From Haloferax sp. Atlit-12N (GTDB lineage Archaea; Halobacteriota; Halobacteria; Halobacteriales; Haloferacaceae): DNA of 64,000 nucleotides. Shown here one piece after another: positions 42,283-52,230 of the stretch. Numbering within the stretch: the stretch's first letter is position 1; each line of letters begins with the position of its first letter. The notes under the pieces were generated by a model that worked only from the letters and a program-made list of their open reading frames with translations, did not search any database and was not told the DNA's origin. Location of the stretch: positions 1,054,001 to 1,118,000 of the forward strand of contig NZ_PSYW01000001.1 in assembly GCF_003383095.1 (NCBI RefSeq), in the 5' to 3' direction. The translations under genes and the position numbers were made by a program.

Positions 42283-43290
42283 CTACTCGACGACCGCCAG
42301 TCCCGCCGCGGTTCGCCGCGTCCCATCCCACGGGACCTCGATTCGGTCCCACGAGTCGCCGAAGTCGGCCGTTCGGTAGAGGCCGCGGTCGTTCGCGGCG
42401 TAGCACTCGCCGCCGGTTCGTCCGGCGGCCAGAACCGCGCGCGTCGCGCCCGGTCCGGTCGGCAGTCCGGTCTCGGCGAGGCGCTCCCACGAGTCGTCGC
42501 CGTCGCCCGGCGAGCCCCGCCGGCGGTAGAGGTACGCCGCCGCCGACTCGACTCGGTGGGCGCGCATCGGCCCGGAGGCGGCCGTCAGGAGCACCGAGTC
42601 CGGGTCCGCGGGGTCGACGACGACGCTCCAACAGTAGCCGTGGCCGAGCCCCTCGGTCGGCGTCGTCCACGTCTCGCCCGCGTCGTCGGTCTCGGCGTAG
42701 CCGTCGCCCGCGGCGACCCAGACGCGGCCCGGTCGGTCGGGGTGCGTCGCCATCGAGTGCGTGTCTCGCTTGCTCGACGGCACGCGGTCTTGCCACGTGT
42801 CGCCGCCGTCGAGCGAGCGGACGAACGCCCCGGCTTCGACCGCGACGAACAGCCGGTCGGGGTCGGTCGGGTCCGGCTCTATCCAGCGGACGTGGTGGGT
42901 GTGCGGGCGGGGCGGGAACGCCCACGACGACGCCGAATCGAGGTCCGAAAGCGGCGTGAGTTCGGCCCACGTATCGCCGCCGTCGCGGGAGCGGAAGACG
43001 GCCGAGGGTTCGGTGCCGGCGTAGACCACCTCGGGGTCGGCCGGGGAGACGGCGAGGCTCGTCACCGATTCGGGGAGCACGTCGGTGCCAACCGCGTGCC
43101 ACGACGCCCCGCCGTCGGTCGTTCGGAAGACGCCGGCGTCGAAGGTTCCGCAGAACGCCCGGTCCGGCGCGCGCGGGTCGGCCGCGACGCATTCGATTCG
43201 GTGCTCGCCGAGGCGCCGTCGTGCGGTCGAGTCGTCCGGCGACCCCGAGACCGCGAGAACCGCGCCGTTGGCGGCGGCGTAGAGATGCAT
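42283..43290 (-). CDS. BNR/Asp-box repeat beta-propeller protein
   Basis: 335 residues with at least four Asp-box repeats: RTTDGGASWHAV, RSRDGGDTWAEL, RSLDGGDTWQDR and ETDDAGETWTTP, plus RTADFGDSWDRI near the end. No signal peptide is evident, so it is probably cytoplasmic. The layout resembles sialidase-like or YCF48-like propellers, but no catalytic set is visible. CTTTTTCACC upstream of the ATG is a possible promoter. Confidence 0.85.
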   Translation of the reverse strand: MHLYAAANGAVLAVSGSPDDSTARRRLGEHRIECVAADPRAPDRAFCGTFDAGVFRTTDGGASWHAVGTDVLPESVTSLAVSPADPEVVYAGTEPSAVFRSRDGGDTWAELTPLSDLDSASSWAFPPRPHTHHVRWIEPDPTDPDRLFVAVEAGAFVRSLDGGDTWQDRVPSSKRDTHSMATHPDRPGRVWVAAGDGYAETDDAGETWTTPTEGLGHGYCWSVVVDPADPDSVLLTAASGPMRAHRVESAAAYLYRRRGSPGDGDDSWERLAETGLPTGPGATRAVLAAGRTGGECYAANDRGLYRTADFGDSWDRIEVPWDGTRRTAAGLAVVE

Positions 43291-43399
43291 GGGAGACGTA
43301 GGCGCTCAGCGGTGAAAAAGCGACTCGCGCGGGTGGTGGACCGAATGGGCGGGCGGGCGGCCCGCCCGCACCGGCGAGGACGGCGACGAGAGACGGCGG

Positions 43400-44203
43400 C
43401 TACGACAGGTCCCGCCGCTCGAACACCTCGGCCGCGAGGACGACGAGGACGCACGTCACGGCGACGAGGACGGCGATGCCGCCCCAGTCAATGTCGCCGG
43501 CGACGAGGAGTTCGCCGGGGTCGAGATAGCGCGTGAGCGACAGGGCCCCGAGGAACTCGTAGTCGGTGTCGATTGTCAGGGAGTCGAGGAGGAACGTCCC
43601 GAAGACGACGCCGATGGCTGCGCCCTGCGCCCGGCGGACGCGCCCGAAAAACGCCGACGCGAGGAGGCCGACGGCGACGCAGGCCACGAGGTAGAGACCA
43701 CCGACGGCGTGGACCGCGAGGAGACGAGTGAGGTGAATCACCTCGTCGATGAGGCCCGCGCCGACGACGACGGCCGCGAGGAGCGCGAGGTCCACGACGG
43801 CGACCGCAGGGAGCATCGCGAGGAACTTGCCGACGACGAACCGGGTGCGTGAGACGGGCCGGACGAGGACGAGTTCGACCGACTGGCGGTCGACCTCGCC
43901 GGCGACGAGCGACCCCGCGGCGTAGGCGAAGTAGCTCCCGACGATGAGGAGCCAGACGAGTTGGTAGAGTTCGACCACGAGGTAGCCCTCGAGCGAGGAG
44001 ATGTCGGTGACACTCCCGACGAAGGCCGCCTGAAACTCCACGGGGTACGACTCCAGCAGTTCGGCGAAGTCGATGTCGGACTCACCGAACGACGGGAAGA
44101 CGGCGATGGTGAGCCCCGCCGTCGCCACGAGAAGCGCGCTGACGATGGCGAGACCGCGCCGACGCCGGGCGAACTCGAAGGCCGCGATGTCGATTTCACG
44201 CAT
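43400..44203 (-). CDS. ABC-2 type transporter permease
   Basis: 267 residues with about six membrane helices and the ABC-2 segment GSLVAGEVDRQSVELVLVRPVSRTRFVVGK near residues 95-125. It starts eight bases inside the end of the upstream ATPase gene, so the pair is translationally coupled. It is an exporter of NatB/NosY type; the substrate is unknown. ATG 44201-44203 is chosen by the overlap and by hydrophobic onset. Confidence 0.88.
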   Translation of the reverse strand: MREIDIAAFEFARRRRGLAIVSALLVATAGLTIAVFPSFGESDIDFAELLESYPVEFQAAFVGSVTDISSLEGYLVVELYQLVWLLIVGSYFAYAAGSLVAGEVDRQSVELVLVRPVSRTRFVVGKFLAMLPAVAVVDLALLAAVVVGAGLIDEVIHLTRLLAVHAVGGLYLVACVAVGLLASAFFGRVRRAQGAAIGVVFGTFLLDSLTIDTDYEFLGALSLTRYLDPGELLVAGDIDWGGIAVLVAVTCVLVVLAAEVFERRDLS

Positions 44204-45206
44204 CCGCGGACTCCTCGGCATCGGCGGACGACGGCTCCGCGGTGTCCTCGGCCTCGCCCGGCTCGTCGTCGGTGACGGCGCTGTCGCCGGCGGCAACACC
44301 GTCTTCTGCGCCCTCGCCGTCGTCCTCGTCGTAGAAGTGCATGAAAACGTCCTCGATGGCCGTCTCGCGGACTTCGAGGTCGTCGATACGATAGCCTTCG
44401 AGCGCGTCCACGAGGGCGTCGTAGTTGCCCGAGGTGACGAGTCGGAGCGAGCCGTCCGGTTCGATGCGGGCGTCGATGGTCTCCGGGAAGTCGAAGTCGG
44501 CGAGGTCGATGGCGTCCGGCGACTGGACCGTGACGACCTTGCCGCTTCGGGCGAGCAGGTCGTCGATGTCCTCGACGACGACGAGGCGACCATCTCGGAT
44601 GATGGCGACGCGGTCGCAGACCTCGCGGACCTCGCCGAGGATGTGCGTCGAGAAGAACACCGTCACCCCGCGGTCGCGCTCCTCGCGGAGGAACTCGTAG
44701 AACTCCTGTTGGACGAGGGGGTCCAACCCCGAGGTCGGTTCGTCCATCACGACCACCCGCGGGTCGTGCATGAACGCCTGTACGATGGCGAGTTTCTGCC
44801 GATTACCCCGCGAGTAGGCCCGGACCGGCCGGTCGAGCGGCACCGGAAAGCGGTCGAGGAGTTCGTCGCGGCGGTCGTCGCCGGAGAGCCCGGCAAAGTA
44901 GTCGAGGGTCTTGCGGCCGGTCACGTCGTCGTAGAACCGCGGGTCGCCGGGGATGTGGCCGACGCGGGCGAGTACGTCGAGGAAGGCCGCGCGGTCGTCC
45001 ACCGGCACGCCGAGGACGCTCGCCGTGCCGTCGGTCGGTTTGAGCAGGCCGAGGAGGAGGCGAATCGTCGTGGATTTCCCCGCGCCGTTGGGGCCCAGGA
45101 AGCCGAACAGTTCGCCCTCCGAGACCGAAAGCGACAGCTCCTCGACGCCGCGAACGTCCCCGTAGAACTTGGTCAGACCGTCGATGTCGATGGCGGGGAC
45201 GGACAT
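44196..45206 (-). CDS. ABC-2 type transporter ATP-binding protein
   Basis: 336 residues. Walker A is GPNGAGKST near 40-48, the signature region is YSRGNRQKLAI (a variant of LSGGQ common in this family), Walker B is VVVMDEPTSGLDP and the switch His is FSTHIL. A long acidic C-terminal tail of about 45 residues is unusual and probably halophilic. ATG 45204-45206 is preferred to the GTG two codons upstream. Pairs with the permease downstream. Confidence 0.92.
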   Translation of the reverse strand: MSVPAIDIDGLTKFYGDVRGVEELSLSVSEGELFGFLGPNGAGKSTTIRLLLGLLKPTDGTASVLGVPVDDRAAFLDVLARVGHIPGDPRFYDDVTGRKTLDYFAGLSGDDRRDELLDRFPVPLDRPVRAYSRGNRQKLAIVQAFMHDPRVVVMDEPTSGLDPLVQQEFYEFLREERDRGVTVFFSTHILGEVREVCDRVAIIRDGRLVVVEDIDDLLARSGKVVTVQSPDAIDLADFDFPETIDARIEPDGSLRLVTSGNYDALVDALEGYRIDDLEVRETAIEDVFMHFYDEDDGEGAEDGVAAGDSAVTDDEPGEAEDTAEPSSADAEESADA

Positions 45207-45340
45207 ACCCACACCTAGGCGCGCGCCGAACGTATCCCTTGCGTGACGTTACCACCGACTGAGAGCCGAGCGTGTTGTTAAGCTTACATGCCACGTATCT
45301 AGAGCGACTGAAGCGGGGCCACCCGCCGGTCTCTCTCACC

Positions 45341-47293
45341 ATGACTCGTCGTTTCCGGCGGGCGAGCGCGGCGCTCCTCGCCACGCTACTGGTCCTCTCC
45401 GCCCTCGCTGGCGCAACCGGGAGCGCCGCGGCCGCCAGTCGGGTGACCGGGAGCCCTGACCTCTCGATTATCGCGCCAGAGAACCGACTCGTCGCCGGCA
45501 CCGAGACCGCAGTCGAGGTGTTTGTCGTCAACAGCGGGACGGTCACCGACGACGGCCCCGAGGAGTACGAGGCGCTCGTCCAGACGGCGCGCGCGCTGAC
45601 CATCCGCGGCGAGTCGAACGGCCCCATCACCGTCGTCAGCGGCGAGGTCCCCGTCGGAACCGTCCCCGAGGGCGTCTCCGGGCCGGCGTCGCTCCGCCTC
45701 CGCGTCGCCGAGGGCGCGCGACCCGACACCTACGAGGTCCCCGTCGAGTTCACCTACGACTACACCGCCTCGGTGTACGTGGACGGCGAGACGGTCCGGA
45801 CGACCCACCGGAGCCGGACCATCACGCGGACGCTCGAAGTCGTCGTGGAGCGCCGGCCCGCGTTCGCGGTCCGGGCGGTCGACGCCGCCCTCGCGGTCGG
45901 CGACAGCGGGACCCTCGCAATCGACATCGAGAACGTCGGCCCCGTCGGGGCTACGGACGCGACCGTGACCGTCACCTCGACCGACCCGGAGATAACGTTC
46001 GGGAGCGGCGTCGCCTCCGCCGAGACCTTCGTCGGCGAGTGGGAGGCGGGCGCGACAGAGCGCGCGACCTTCCGCGCCCGCGTCGCCGACGACGCCATCG
46101 TCCGCAACTACTCGGTCGAGTTGACCGTGAGCTACCGCGACGAAGACGGCCAAGCGCGGACCTCGCGGACGGTCGTCGCCGGGGTGCGACCGACCCGCGG
46201 GGCCGACTTCGAACTCGCGGACGTGGACGCCGCGGTCGCCGTCGGCGACACCGGCACCCTGACGCTCGAACTCGTGAACGTCGGCGACGCGACCGCCGCG
46301 GCGACGACCGTCGGCGTGACGTCGGCCGACTCCGAGGTGACCTTCGGGGCCGGCGCGCCTGCCGCGGAGGCCTACGTCGGCGCGTGGGAACCCGGCGAGA
46401 CGAGGCGCGTGAGCTTCCGCGCCCGCGTCGCCGACGACGCCCTCGATCGACCCTACTCGCTCGACGTGGCCGTCTCGTTCCGCAACCCCAACGGCGACCG
46501 GAAGACCCAGTCGCTCGTCGCCGGCCTCGACCCCGGCGCTGGGCCGGCGTTCGCCGTGACGGTCGAAGAGAGCACGCTCAGAGTCGGCGGCGTCGGCCGC
46601 GTCGTCGGCACCGTCGAGAACGTCGGCGGGGCCGAGGCTCGAGACGTGGTGCTCCGCCTCGAAACCGACGACCCGGCGCTGACGCCGACGGACCTCGACG
46701 TGACCGTCGGCACGCTCGCGCCCGGCGAGGCCGCTGAGTTCGAGTACGCCATCGGTCTCGCCGCGGGCACGACACCGGGGACGCGTCGGCTCCCGTTCGT
46801 GGTCGAGTACCGGCCGCCGGGCGACGAACTGCGCGCGGCCGACCGGACCGACGTGCTCGCGGCGGTGAGCACCGGCGACCCCGCCGTCGCGGTCGAACCG
46901 CGGAACGCGACGTTCGAGGTGGACTCGACCGGCCGACTCGTCCTCGCGGTGACGAACACCGAGTCGACGCCGCAGACCGACGTGACGGTCAGACTCGTCG
47001 CCGAGGAGCCGCTTTCGAGCGAGGACGCCGTCGCGTTCGTCCCGCGACTCGACGCCGGCGAGACGCGCCTCGTCGTGTTCGACCTCGAAGTGAGCGGCGA
47101 CGCCGTCCCGAAGACGCAGGTCGTCGGCGTCGAGGTGAGCTACGAGGACGACGCCGGCCGACAGCTCTCGACGGGCACCCAGCGGGTCGCCGTCGAGGTG
47201 GTCGAACCGGCGACGACGTTCCCCCTCTTCCCGGCGCTCGTCGTGGTCCTCGCGCTCGCGGGCGTCGGCTACTGGTGGTACCGTCGGCGCTGA
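45341..47293 (+). CDS. Secreted surface protein with repeated Ig-like domains (COG1361 type)
   Basis: 650 residues. A Sec signal (about residues 1-32, RRASAALLATLLVLSALAGATGSAAAA) is followed by five or so repeated beta domains of about 110 residues, each starting like VAVGDTGTLTLELVNVGD. A C-terminal membrane helix FPLFPALVVVLALAGVGYWWY and RRR anchor it facing outwards. The repeats suggest an S-layer-associated or cell-surface stalk. It diverges from the ABC exporter, so the exporter could serve the same surface process; that is inference. Confidence 0.87.
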   Translation: MTRRFRRASAALLATLLVLSALAGATGSAAAASRVTGSPDLSIIAPENRLVAGTETAVEVFVVNSGTVTDDGPEEYEALVQTARALTIRGESNGPITVVSGEVPVGTVPEGVSGPASLRLRVAEGARPDTYEVPVEFTYDYTASVYVDGETVRTTHRSRTITRTLEVVVERRPAFAVRAVDAALAVGDSGTLAIDIENVGPVGATDATVTVTSTDPEITFGSGVASAETFVGEWEAGATERATFRARVADDAIVRNYSVELTVSYRDEDGQARTSRTVVAGVRPTRGADFELADVDAAVAVGDTGTLTLELVNVGDATAAATTVGVTSADSEVTFGAGAPAAEAYVGAWEPGETRRVSFRARVADDALDRPYSLDVAVSFRNPNGDRKTQSLVAGLDPGAGPAFAVTVEESTLRVGGVGRVVGTVENVGGAEARDVVLRLETDDPALTPTDLDVTVGTLAPGEAAEFEYAIGLAAGTTPGTRRLPFVVEYRPPGDELRAADRTDVLAAVSTGDPAVAVEPRNATFEVDSTGRLVLAVTNTESTPQTDVTVRLVAEEPLSSEDAVAFVPRLDAGETRLVVFDLEVSGDAVPKTQVVGVEVSYEDDAGRQLSTGTQRVAVEVVEPATTFPLFPALVVVLALAGVGYWWYRRR

Positions 47294-47313
47294 AAAAAAC
47301 AGTCGGCGCGCGC

Positions 47314-47730
47314 TCAGTCGTCAGCCGGCGACGCGGGACCGGGCATCTCGCCGGGCGTCGTCGGCTCGCTCACCCACGCCTGCCACGCCATGATGAGCAT
47401 GGAGACGATGAGACAGACTCCCCACAGGAACGTCGTCGGAATCAGGAACATGAGTCCGAACCCGACGCCGATCCAGATAGTGAGCGGCAACAGCCACTGG
47501 CCGACGACGAACAGTCCACTCACCGCGGCCCGGAGCCGCCCCGTCAGCGCGAACGCGTCAACCGCGAACCCCATCACGACCGCGAGAATCGAGAGCACGC
47601 CCAAGTGCGCGTGCCCGCCCACCAGCCACGACGGCACGCCTCCCGATTCCAGCAGCGTGTACTGGTACAGCCCCACCACCATCATCGTCGCGAGCCCGAG
47701 GAATCCCGACGTTTTGAGTATGCGTGACAT
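47314..47730 (-). CDS. Four-helix membrane protein
   Basis: 138 residues with helices at about 8-26, 38-58 (HAHLGVLSILAVVMGFAVDAF), 66-86 and 90-115 and a Pro-rich cytoplasmic end, EPTTPGEMPGPASPADD. The HAHLG motif resembles a haem- or quinone-contacting segment seen in some small oxidase-related proteins, but that is only a resemblance. ATG 47728-47730 follows a TTATCG box by about 24 bases. It ends 20 bases from the convergent surface-protein stop. Confidence 0.65.
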   Translation of the reverse strand: MSRILKTSGFLGLATMMVVGLYQYTLLESGGVPSWLVGGHAHLGVLSILAVVMGFAVDAFALTGRLRAAVSGLFVVGQWLLPLTIWIGVGFGLMFLIPTTFLWGVCLIVSMLIMAWQAWVSEPTTPGEMPGPASPADD

Positions 47731-47862
47731 ACACATGATTCTGACGTGAAACGATAAGAAATGTCTTTCCCAGAGTAGTTCGATTGTCGAAAGACAGCCG
47801 CCTGCGAGCGACCGTCGGCGCGAAACGGACGTCGAAAACGGAACTCCACGGCGACGGCCGGC

Positions 47863-50811
47863 TCAGTCGTCGTTCGCCACTTTCGCGGGCTTGCGGCGGT
47901 CCGAGCGCGGGCCCTCCTCGTCCACGTCGGGGAGGTAGTCGCGGAGGTACCGGCCCGTGTGGGAGTCGGGGTTCTCGGCGATCTCCTCGGGCGTGCCGCT
48001 GGCGACGATAGTTCCGCCGCCCGCGCCGCCCTCGGGGCCGAGGTCGACGATGTGGTCGGCGTTCTTCACGAGGTCGAGTTCGTGTTCGACCACGAGGACG
48101 GTGTTGCCGTTGTCGACGAGGCGCTGGAGCACCTCGATGAGCTTTCGCTCGTCTTCCTTGTGGAGGCCGGTCGTCGGCTCGTCGAGCAGGTAGAGCGTGT
48201 CGCCGGTCTGCTTCTTGCCGAGTTCCTCGGCGAGTTTGACGCGCTGGGCCTCGCCGCCGGAGAGCGTGGTCGACGGCTGGCCGAGTTGCATGTAGCCGAG
48301 GCCCACGTCGTGGAGCAGTTGGAGGCGGCGGCGAATCTGCGAGTTCGCCTCGAAAAAGTCGAGCGCCTCGTCGACTTCCATGTCGAGCACGTCGGCGATG
48401 GTCTTGTCCTTGTACGTCACGTCGAGCGTCTCGGCGTTGTAGCGCGCGCCGTTACACTCCTCGCAGGGCACGTACACGTCCGAGAGGAAGTTCATCTCGA
48501 TTTTGACGTTGCCCTGTCCCTTGCAGGCCTCACAGCGGCCGCCCTTGACGTTGAAGGAGAATCGGCCCTTCTCGTAGCCGCGCTGTTTCGAGAGCTTCGT
48601 CTCGGCGAACAGCTCGCGGACGTAGTCGAAGACGCCGGTGTACGTCGCCGGGTTCGACCGCGGGGTGCGGCCGATGGGCGACTGGTCGATGAGCCGCACC
48701 GTCTCGATTTCGTCGTAGCCCTCGATGGCGTCGTGCTCGCCGGGGTCGACGGAGGTATTGTCGTTCATCCGCCGGGCGAGCCCCTTGTAGAGAATCTCGT
48801 GCATCAGGGTGGACTTGCCCGACCCCGAGACGCCGGTGACGGCCGTGAACGTCCCGAGGGGAATCGGCACGTCGAGGTCGTCGAGGTTGTGCTGGCGCGC
48901 GCCGCGGATGACGAGTTCGCCGTCGCCCTCGCGGCGGCTCTCGGGCACGTCAATGTCCTTGCGGCCCGAGAGGTAGTCGGCCGTGATGGAGTCGTCGGCC
49001 GCGACGATGTCGTCGAAGTCGCCCTGCGCGACGACCTCGCCGCCGCGCTTGCCCGGGCCGGGGCCCATGTCGATGATTTCGTCGGCCCGGCGCATCGTCT
49101 CCTCGTCGTGTTCGACGACGATGAGCGTGTTACCGAGGTCGCGGAGGCCTTCGAGCGTGTTGAGCAGTTTGTCGTTGTCGCGCTGGTGGAGGCCGATAGA
49201 CGGCTCGTCGAGGACGTAGAGGACGCCCACGAGGCCGGAGCCGACCTGCGTGGCGAGGCGGATGCGCTGGGACTCGCCGCCCGAGAGCGTGGCGGCCTCG
49301 CGGTCCAAGGTGAGGTATTCGAGGCCGACTTCGGTCATGAAGCCGAGGCGGGCGCGAATCTCCTTGAGAATCTCCTGTGCGATGGTCCGGTCGCGCTCCG
49401 AGAGGTCGCTTTCGAGGCCCTCGAAGTGTTCGAGCGCGCCCGCGATGGTCATGCGGTTGACCTCGGGGAGCGTCGTGCCGCCGACGCGGACGTGGCGGGA
49501 CTGCTCTTTGAGCCGCGACCCGTTGCAGTCGGGGCAGGTCGTGACGGCCATGAACTCCTCGATGTGGTCGCGCGTCCGGTCGGAGTCGGTCTCGACGTGG
49601 CGGCGTTCGAGGTTGCCGACGACGCCCTCGAAGGGGTGTTCCTTGTGGCGCGTGCCGTTTTTCGTCGTCCACTCGAACACCACGTCCTCGGTGGTGCCGA
49701 ACAGGAAGGCGTCCTGCACCTCGTCGGAAAGCTCCTCGAACGGCGTGTCCACGCTGACGCCGAAGTGGTCGGCGACGTTGTCGAGCTGGCGGCGGTAGTA
49801 CGTCCGGTTGTAGCTCCACGGCTCGAAGACGTGCTTGAGCGGCTTCGACGGCTCGGTGACGACGAGATCGGGGTCGACCTCCTTGGCCTTGCCGAGGCCC
49901 TCGCACTCCGGACAGGCCCCGTGGGGGCTGTTGAACGAGAACGACCGCGTCTCGATCTCCGAAAAGCGGAACGACGAGTTCGGGTTGCCGAGTTCCTCGG
50001 AGAACTCGACGACGAGACGGTCGTCGCCCTCGCCCGCGAGCGACCCGGTCGAACGGGTGTTGGAGGCGAAGGGGAGGTCCTCGGGCGGGTCGGGGACGAT
50101 GAGTTTGAGGACGCCGCCGGCCTCGTCGAGGGCGGTCTCGACGGAGTCGGCGATGCGGGAGCGCGCCTCGGGCGCGACCTTCACGCGGTCGACGACCACG
50201 TCGATGGTGTGGTCGTAGTTCTTGTCGAGTTCGGGCGTCTCGAACGAGAGGTCGAACTCCTCGCCGTCGACCTCGACGCGGGCGTAGCCCTCGGAGACGA
50301 GGTCCGAAAACAGGTCCTTGAACTCGCCTTTCTGGTCGCGGACGACCGGCGCGACGACCTTCGCACGGGTGCCCTCGGGGAGTTCGAGAATCTGGTCGAC
50401 CATGTCCTGTGCGGACTGCTCGCCGACCTCCTCGCCCGTGATGGGGTCGTACTGGGTGCCGACGCGGGCGTACAGGAGGCGGAGGTAGTCGTGGAGTTCA
50501 GTGACGGTCCCGACGGTCGACCGAGGGTTGTTGGCCCCGTTCTTCTGGTCGATGGAGATGGCGGGCGAGAGGCCCTCGACGGCCTCGACTTTCGGCTTGT
50601 CCATCTGGCCGAGGAAGTTCCGCGCGTAGGCCGAAAGCGACTCGATGTACCGCCGCTGGCCCTCCGCGTAGACGGTGTCGAACGCGAGGGAGGACTTGCC
50701 TGACCCCGACAGGCCGGTGACGACGGTGAACGTCTCGCGGGGGATGCGAACGTCGAGGTTCTTGAGGTTGTGCTCTTCAGCACCGCGAACCTCGATGTAG
50801 TCCTTGCTCAT
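47863..50811 (-). CDS. uvrA: UvrA, excision nuclease subunit A
   Basis: 982-residue DNA damage sensor of the UvrABC system. Two Walker A motifs are visible: GLSGSGKSSLAFDT near 31-44 and GVSGSGKSTLMHEI in the second half. Zinc-finger cysteines include CPDCNGSRLKE, and CEACKGQGNVK with CEECNGARYN. ABC signatures are LSGGESQRIRLA and LSGGEAQRVKLA. Length is normal (about 940-980). The sepF gene lies immediately upstream on the same strand with its own promoter region. Confidence 0.98.
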   Translation of the reverse strand: MSKDYIEVRGAEEHNLKNLDVRIPRETFTVVTGLSGSGKSSLAFDTVYAEGQRRYIESLSAYARNFLGQMDKPKVEAVEGLSPAISIDQKNGANNPRSTVGTVTELHDYLRLLYARVGTQYDPITGEEVGEQSAQDMVDQILELPEGTRAKVVAPVVRDQKGEFKDLFSDLVSEGYARVEVDGEEFDLSFETPELDKNYDHTIDVVVDRVKVAPEARSRIADSVETALDEAGGVLKLIVPDPPEDLPFASNTRSTGSLAGEGDDRLVVEFSEELGNPNSSFRFSEIETRSFSFNSPHGACPECEGLGKAKEVDPDLVVTEPSKPLKHVFEPWSYNRTYYRRQLDNVADHFGVSVDTPFEELSDEVQDAFLFGTTEDVVFEWTTKNGTRHKEHPFEGVVGNLERRHVETDSDRTRDHIEEFMAVTTCPDCNGSRLKEQSRHVRVGGTTLPEVNRMTIAGALEHFEGLESDLSERDRTIAQEILKEIRARLGFMTEVGLEYLTLDREAATLSGGESQRIRLATQVGSGLVGVLYVLDEPSIGLHQRDNDKLLNTLEGLRDLGNTLIVVEHDEETMRRADEIIDMGPGPGKRGGEVVAQGDFDDIVAADDSITADYLSGRKDIDVPESRREGDGELVIRGARQHNLDDLDVPIPLGTFTAVTGVSGSGKSTLMHEILYKGLARRMNDNTSVDPGEHDAIEGYDEIETVRLIDQSPIGRTPRSNPATYTGVFDYVRELFAETKLSKQRGYEKGRFSFNVKGGRCEACKGQGNVKIEMNFLSDVYVPCEECNGARYNAETLDVTYKDKTIADVLDMEVDEALDFFEANSQIRRRLQLLHDVGLGYMQLGQPSTTLSGGEAQRVKLAEELGKKQTGDTLYLLDEPTTGLHKEDERKLIEVLQRLVDNGNTVLVVEHELDLVKNADHIVDLGPEGGAGGGTIVASGTPEEIAENPDSHTGRYLRDYLPDVDEEGPRSDRRKPAKVANDD

Positions 50812-50931
50812 TCGGACGACTCTAGGAACGAGAGGACCGAATAGGCATCGGTTCGGGCCGTTCGAACCGCATCGCTCGCGTCTGCGAGTCGGGGAGAAAC
50901 CGGCGCGTAAGCGGGGTGTCGTCCGCCGCCG

Positions 50932-51288
50932 TCAGCCGTTGAGCTTCTGCCGCGAGATAGAGATGCCCGTGGGCGTGATGACGATTTGGTCGTCGCCCTT
51001 CTGGACGATGTCGCCGTCGACCTCGCGCGCGACCTGCCGGAGGTCGTCGATGATGTGTTCCATCGTGTTGTCGGAGGTCGTGTGGCGGGTGATGTCCGCG
51101 ATGACCAGATTACCGTCGTAGACGGCGTCCTTGATGGCGATAACGTCCTGCTGGCCGCCGATTTCGGCGATGTGAACCGAGAGTCCGGCGTCGCCGCGAG
51201 CGGTGTCGAAGTCGTCGAGGTCGAGTTCGACGTAGTCCTCGGTCGTTCGGGAACCACCACCACCGAGAATCTTACTCATGATACCCAT
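50932..51288 (-). CDS. sepF: SepF, cell division membrane anchor of FtsZ
   Basis: 118 residues. The N-terminal MGIMSKILGG is the short membrane-targeting amphipathic stretch, followed by an acidic linker (TTEDYVELDLDDFD) and the dimerising SepF core (GQQDVIAIKDAVYDGNLVIADITRHTT...GDIVQKGDDQIVITPTGISIS). In Haloferax SepF recruits FtsZ1/FtsZ2 to the division site and is essential. The start is the ATG at 51286-51288; an ATG three codons later is possible. Confidence 0.94.
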   Translation of the reverse strand: MGIMSKILGGGGSRTTEDYVELDLDDFDTARGDAGLSVHIAEIGGQQDVIAIKDAVYDGNLVIADITRHTTSDNTMEHIIDDLRQVAREVDGDIVQKGDDQIVITPTGISISRQKLNG

Positions 51289-51507
51289 AGGACGTAGAGA
51301 GGCCACAACGGGGTTAGTTCTTACGTCAGACGACTATCGGTTTTTAGACACTTCTTCCCCCGGCGACCCGACGAATCGACGGCAGTACCGCCACACGAGG
51401 ACGGTGTCGCGGGGGGCGTCAATTCCCGTTGACGGCCGACGCGCGCGCCGGGCGCGGCGTTTCGCCGGGTGTTTTTACCTCGCGGCGCGCGGGAGCAGAC
51501 GAACACG

Positions 51508-52188
51508 ATGACCTTCAGCATCTGCGTCCGCGAGTCGTACGTCGACGCCGACGGCGACGACCAGGACCGCTTCGGCGTCGCCGTGACGACCCGCCTCCCG
51601 GGGGTCGGCGCACTCTGTCCGTTTGCAAGTGAACACGGCGCGGTGGCGACACAGGCGCTGACGAACGTCGAACTCGGGGAGAAGGGGATGGACTACCTCG
51701 AAGACGGTCTCGCCGCCGACGACGCCCTACAGGCGCTGTTGAACGCCGACGACGGGCGGGCGGAGCGACAGCTCCACGGCGTCGGCTCCGAGACGACGTT
51801 CGCCTTCACCGGCGACGACTGCCTCGGCTGGGCGGGCCACCGCGAGAGCGACGACTACACCGTCGCGGGCAACCTGCTCACGGGCGCGGAAGTCGTCGAA
51901 GCCACCGCCGACGCGTACGAGCGGAACGCCGAGGGCGACGAACCGCTCGCGAAGAGGCTCATCGACGCGCTCGGCGCGGGACACGCCGCGGGCGGCGACA
52001 AGCGCGACGACCTCGATATCCAGAGCGCGGCCGTCGTCGTGACCTCGACCGAGGACCGCGAGATGGAGCCGTACTACAACGACCTCCGCGTCGACGCGAC
52101 CGAGACGCCGCTGCGCGACCTTCGAGAGACGTTCTCGATGGCGCGTGAGGGGTACGAGGCGGCGCTGGAGAAGTACGCAGAAGAGTAG
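51508..52188 (+). CDS. DUF1028 family (Ntn-hydrolase-like) protein
   Basis: 226 residues. DUF1028 features are the start TFSICVRE, GALCPFASEHGAVATQALTNVELGEKGMDYLEDGLAADDAL, and DDCLGWAGHRESDDYTVAGNLLTGAEVV. The family has the N-terminal nucleophile hydrolase fold, though the classic Thr/Ser nucleophile is not obvious: the first residue after Met is Thr2, which could serve if the Met is removed. Function unknown. ATG 51508 follows a TTTTTACC element. Confidence 0.87.
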   Translation: MTFSICVRESYVDADGDDQDRFGVAVTTRLPGVGALCPFASEHGAVATQALTNVELGEKGMDYLEDGLAADDALQALLNADDGRAERQLHGVGSETTFAFTGDDCLGWAGHRESDDYTVAGNLLTGAEVVEATADAYERNAEGDEPLAKRLIDALGAGHAAGGDKRDDLDIQSAAVVVTSTEDREMEPYYNDLRVDATETPLRDLRETFSMAREGYEAALEKYAEE

Positions 52189-52230
52189 CGAGAGTTCTGA
52201 GCGCCGAGGCCTGAGACCGCGGCGGTCGGC

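Noticed and set aside
47959-50703. 914-codon plus-strand frame
   Set aside because: Antisense to uvrA, which has all expected motifs.
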